Shown here one piece after another: positions 61,901-64,000 of a stretch of 64,000 bases of DNA. Both the position numbers and the translations under genes were made by a program. Position 1 is the stretch's first letter, and every line of letters starts with the position of its first letter. The DNA is from Streptomyces stelliscabiei (GTDB taxonomy: Bacteria; Actinomycetota; Actinomycetes; Streptomycetales; Streptomycetaceae), in contig NZ_JADBGF010000001.1 of assembly GCF_014873495.1 (NCBI RefSeq), positions 4,278,001 through 4,342,000 on the forward strand, in the 5' to 3' direction. The notes beneath the pieces are model-generated. The model made no database searches, was not told the DNA's origin, and was given only the letters and a program-made list of their open reading frames with translations.

Positions 61901-63896
61901 CGCTGCCGGCCTGCTGCCTCGGCATCCGCAGCCCGAAGTCGTAGATCCACGCGGTCGTCCGGTCCGCGCAGCGCAGTTCGTACGGCCGCTCGTCGATGAC
62001 CTCGACGCCGATGCGGTTGAGGACGGGCAGCACCGCGGAGAGCGAGACCGAGCCGCCCTTGCGGTAGATCTTGAACCGGCGCTCGTCGGGCGCGGCGCCC
62101 ACCGGCTCGTACAGGCTCAGCTCGAAGTCCTCGTCCTGGTCGAGCGCTTCGAGGCGGACGAGGTCCGCGACGGCCGAGCGGGGGTTGTGGTCGGCCTTGT
62201 ACCCCTCGGGGATCGCGTTGCCGTACTTGCGCAGCATCTCGGCGGCGCGTTCCTCGCCGACCTCGGCGTTGAGCGCCTCGGCGAACCCGTCCGACCAGGA
62301 GCGGGCGGCCTCGACGAGCTTGGCCTCCAGGCGTTCCTTGTCGGCGTCGCTGAGGTGCGGCAGTTCGGTGCCGGGCTGGACGCGGACCACGAAGTGCAGC
62401 CGGGAGAGGATCGACTCGGTGTTCCAGGCGGTGAAGTCGACGCTGATGCCGTTCAGTTCCTCCTTCAGGATGTCGATGATCCTGAGGCGTACGCCGGTGG
62501 TGTAGCGGTCGCGCGGGAGGTAGACGAGGGCGGAGTAGTAGCGCCCGTACTCGTCCTGGCGCAGGTAGAGCCGCAGCCGCCGGCGCTCCTGGAGGTAGAG
62601 CACGGAGGTGACGATGGAGCGCAGCTCGTCGGCCGAGGTCTGGAACAGTTCGTCGCGCGGGTAGGTCTCCAGGATCTGGAGGAGGTCGCGCCCGTCGTGG
62701 CTGTTGGGCGAGAATCCGGCGCCCCGCAGGACGTCCTCGACCTTGCGGCGGACGACGGGCACCCGGCGCACGGACTCGGTGTAGGCGGCGGAGGAGAACA
62801 GTCCGAGGAAGCGCCGCTCACCGATCACGTTCCCCTCGGCGTCGAACTTCTTCACGCCCACGTAGTCGAGGTAGGACGGCCGGTGGACGGTGGCGCGGCT
62901 GTTGGCCTTCGTCAGGACGAGGATCTTGTGCTCACGGGCCTTGGCGCGGGCGTCGGCGGGCAGCCGCTCGAAGGAGGAGCTGACGGGGTGCTGGTCCTGC
63001 CCGGCGTGCTGCGGGTCGGAGCGCAGGATGCCGAGCCCGGTGCCGGCGACGGCGGCGAGGGAGTCGTCCTCGCGCAGCTCGTACTCCCGGAACCCGAGGA
63101 AGGTGAAGTGGTCGTCGGCGAGCCAGCGCAGCAGCTCGCGGGCCTCCTCCACCTCCTCTCCGCGCAGGTCGTCGGCGGTGTGCTCGGCGGGCAGCCCGTC
63201 GGCGATCCGGACCGCCGCCTCCCGCATCTTCTCCCAGTCCTCGACGGCCTCGCGGACGTCGGACAGGACGCGCAGCAGGTCGTTGTTGATCTGCTTGAGG
63301 TCCGCCCGGTCGGTCTCGCGGTCGATCTCGACGTGGATCCAGGACTCGATGTGCGCGTCGTGCGGCAGCGCCTCGCCGGCGGCCACGGCCGCGGCCGCCG
63401 CGGCGACGGCGGCCGGCTCGATGATCAGCTCGACGAGCTTGCCGGTGACGTCCCGTCGGACGACGACCTGGGGGTGGATGACGACATGGATGCCGCGCCC
63501 CTGCCGTGACAGCTCGTTGGTCACGGAGTCGACGAGGAAGGGCATGTCGTCGGTGACGACCTCGACGACGGAGTGGCTGCAGGTCCAGCCGTTCTCCTCG
63601 ACGGTCGGGGTGTGCACCCGTACGTTGGCCGTGCCCTGGGGGCGGTTCTCGGCCAGTCGGTAGTGGGAGTGGGCGGCTCCGAAGACGTCGACCGGGTCAC
63701 GGCCGCTCAGGTCCTCCGGGGCGGTGTGCAGGTAGTAGCGCTGGAGGAACGCGAGCACGGTGTCGTGGTCCGGGATGTCGGACAGGCTCTCGCTCGTCTT
63801 CCCAGTCGGTAGATACCCCCCGACCGGGCTGTTCTCAGCTACCCGGGCGGCCCGTTCGAGCAGCTCGGCCTTGGCTTCGTCCAGCTTGGTCTGCAT
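58923..63896 (-). CDS. gdh: NAD-specific glutamate dehydrogenase, large (180 kDa) type
   Basis: 1657 aa, the size of the giant NAD-GDH class first described in Streptomyces. It oxidises glutamate to 2-oxoglutarate and ammonia with NAD. N-terminal regulatory (ACT-like) regions precede the catalytic core, where KFDPQAIPDLPAPRPAYEIWVYSPRVEGVHLRFGKVARGGLRWSDRR-type residues and VPVGAKGGFV carry the substrate Lys, and GIGDMSGDVFGNGMLLS is the dinucleotide-binding segment. The ATG at MQTKLDEAKAELLERAA is the usual start of the family. It is monocistronic here, with its own terminator and at least 100 bases of upstream sequence to the window edge. Confidence 0.96.
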   Translation of the reverse strand: MQTKLDEAKAELLERAARVAENSPVGGYLPTGKTSESLSDIPDHDTVLAFLQRYYLHTAPEDLSGRDPVDVFGAAHSHYRLAENRPQGTANVRVHTPTVEENGWTCSHSVVEVVTDDMPFLVDSVTNELSRQGRGIHVVIHPQVVVRRDVTGKLVELIIEPAAVAAAAAAVAAGEALPHDAHIESWIHVEIDRETDRADLKQINNDLLRVLSDVREAVEDWEKMREAAVRIADGLPAEHTADDLRGEEVEEARELLRWLADDHFTFLGFREYELREDDSLAAVAGTGLGILRSDPQHAGQDQHPVSSSFERLPADARAKAREHKILVLTKANSRATVHRPSYLDYVGVKKFDAEGNVIGERRFLGLFSSAAYTESVRRVPVVRRKVEDVLRGAGFSPNSHDGRDLLQILETYPRDELFQTSADELRSIVTSVLYLQERRRLRLYLRQDEYGRYYSALVYLPRDRYTTGVRLRIIDILKEELNGISVDFTAWNTESILSRLHFVVRVQPGTELPHLSDADKERLEAKLVEAARSWSDGFAEALNAEVGEERAAEMLRKYGNAIPEGYKADHNPRSAVADLVRLEALDQDEDFELSLYEPVGAAPDERRFKIYRKGGSVSLSAVLPVLNRIGVEVIDERPYELRCADRTTAWIYDFGLRMPRQQAGSVDYAGDDARERVQEAFAATWTGQAENDGFNALVLSAGLTWRQAMVLRAYAKYLRQAGSTFSQDYMEDTLRNNVHTTRLLVSLFEARMSPDRQRAGREIVDALLEEVDAALDQVASLDEDRILRSFLTVIKATLRTNFFQEAAGGRPHDYVSMKFDPQAIPDLPAPRPAYEIWVYSPRVEGVHLRFGKVARGGLRWSDRREDFRTEILGLVKAQMVKNTVIVPVGAKGGFVAKQLPDPSVDRDAWLAEGIRSYKTFISALLDITDNMVAGEVVPPSDVVRHDEDDTYLVVAADKGTATFSDIANQVAESYNFWLGDAFASGGSAGYDHKGMGITARGAWESVKRHFRDVGVDTQSEDFTVVGIGDMSGDVFGNGMLLSEHIRLVAAFDHRHIFIDPSPDAATSYAERRRVFELPRSSWADYDTDLISTGGGVFPRTAKAIPINGHIRDVLGIEDKVAKMTPADLMKAILKAPVDLLWNGGIGTYVKASTESHADVGDKANDAIRVDGRDLRVQVVGEGGNLGLTQLGRIEFAQTGGRVNTDAIDNSAGVDTSDHEVNIKILLNGLVRDGDMTVKQRNKLLAEMTDEVGHLVLRNNYSQNTAIANALAQSPDMLHAQQRFMRHLVREGHLDRALEFLPTDRQIRERLNTGQGLTGPETAVLLAYTKITVAEELLHTELPDDAYLRKLLHAYFPAALGERFPEHIDSHPLSREIITTLLVNDTVNTGGTSFLHRLREETGASLEEIVRAQTASRAIFGSGEVWDAVEGLDNTVDAAVQTRIRLHSRRLVERGTRWLLNNRPQPLQLSETIAFFSEGVHLVWGELPKLLRGADLEWYQEIYDELTGAGVPEELATRVAGFSSAFPTLDIVAVADRVGRAPMEVAEVYYDLADRLSITQLMDRIIELPRADRWQSMARAAIREDLYAAHASLTAEVLSAGNGSSTPEQRFKVWEQKNAALLGRARTTLEEIQTSDAFDLANLSVAMRTMRTLLRSHA

Positions 63897-64000
63897 TGTC
63901 CTCTGGCTCCTGTCGCGCGCCGTTGCGTGACGTAGAAGGAAGTACGAACTCGTGCCCTCCGACGCGCCACCACGACACGGGGTGTCCGGTCTGCTTCGAC
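63897..64000. other. upstream region of gdh (window edge)
   Basis: 104 bases to the edge, no gene visible. It should contain the gdh promoter; TTCTACGTCACGCAACG on the minus strand is the least GC-rich part, but I cannot assign promoter boxes. Confidence 0.4.

Noticed and set aside
58929..63509. 1526-codon plus-strand open frame opposite gdh
   Set aside because: Mirror of the glutamate dehydrogenase gene, with repetitive Val/Asp/Gly/Leu composition; not a gene.

Overview
The window is high-GC chromosomal DNA from a Streptomyces species. GTG starts are frequent, operon genes overlap at ATGA/GTGA junctions, and TTA codons are nearly absent. The gene order ftsE-ftsX, an S41 protease, smpB, ssrA, prfB, two Ser/Thr kinases and a giant NAD-glutamate dehydrogenase is, from memory and unchecked, the order of the SCO2962-SCO2999 stretch of S. 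coelicolor. I see no transposase, integrase, tRNA, rRNA or CRISPR array.

Layout. 1-3940 (minus): exopolysaccharide genes: a Pro/Ser-rich membrane protein (MatA-like), a deacetylase/glycosyltransferase fusion (MatB-like) and a partial acyltransferase. 4397-10994 (plus): a coupled alpha-xyloside operon (binding protein, two permeases, GH31 alpha-xylosidase, LacI regulator) behind a promoter with a palindromic operator. 11016-15138 (minus): tmRNA, SmpB, S41 protease, FtsX and FtsE. 15381-16562: a small zinc-ribbon membrane protein facing a sortase-substrate repeat protein. 16813-26286: RF2, two Ser/Thr kinases and, divergently, an FHA/EccC-like ATPase. 26691-30413: a second sugar ABC importer, with an extra domain inserted in one permease.

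30618-44237 and 49594-55476 hold surface-glycopolymer genes: four GT2/TagF-type fusions, a lone GT2, a GT4 enzyme, two polytopic membrane proteins, GalE and a TagGH-like exporter. They enclose a divergent Ohr/OhrR peroxide module (40364-41422), a three-gene polymorphic-toxin/immunity cassette (44416-47956), a lipoprotein and a TetR regulator. 55634-58853 carries two more kinases. 58923-63896 (minus) is the glutamate dehydrogenase, separated from them by a 25-bp-stem hairpin.

Most notable points: a receptor kinase whose only workable start appears to be ATC; a toxin-immunity cassette in the same window as an FHA/EccC-like ATPase; a permease with a Cna-B-like extracellular insertion; one GT2/TagF paralogue with eroded active-site motifs; TTA codons in the xyloside regulator and the S41 protease; and a family of intergenic inverted repeats, two pairs of which flank 24-25-bp tandem repeats.
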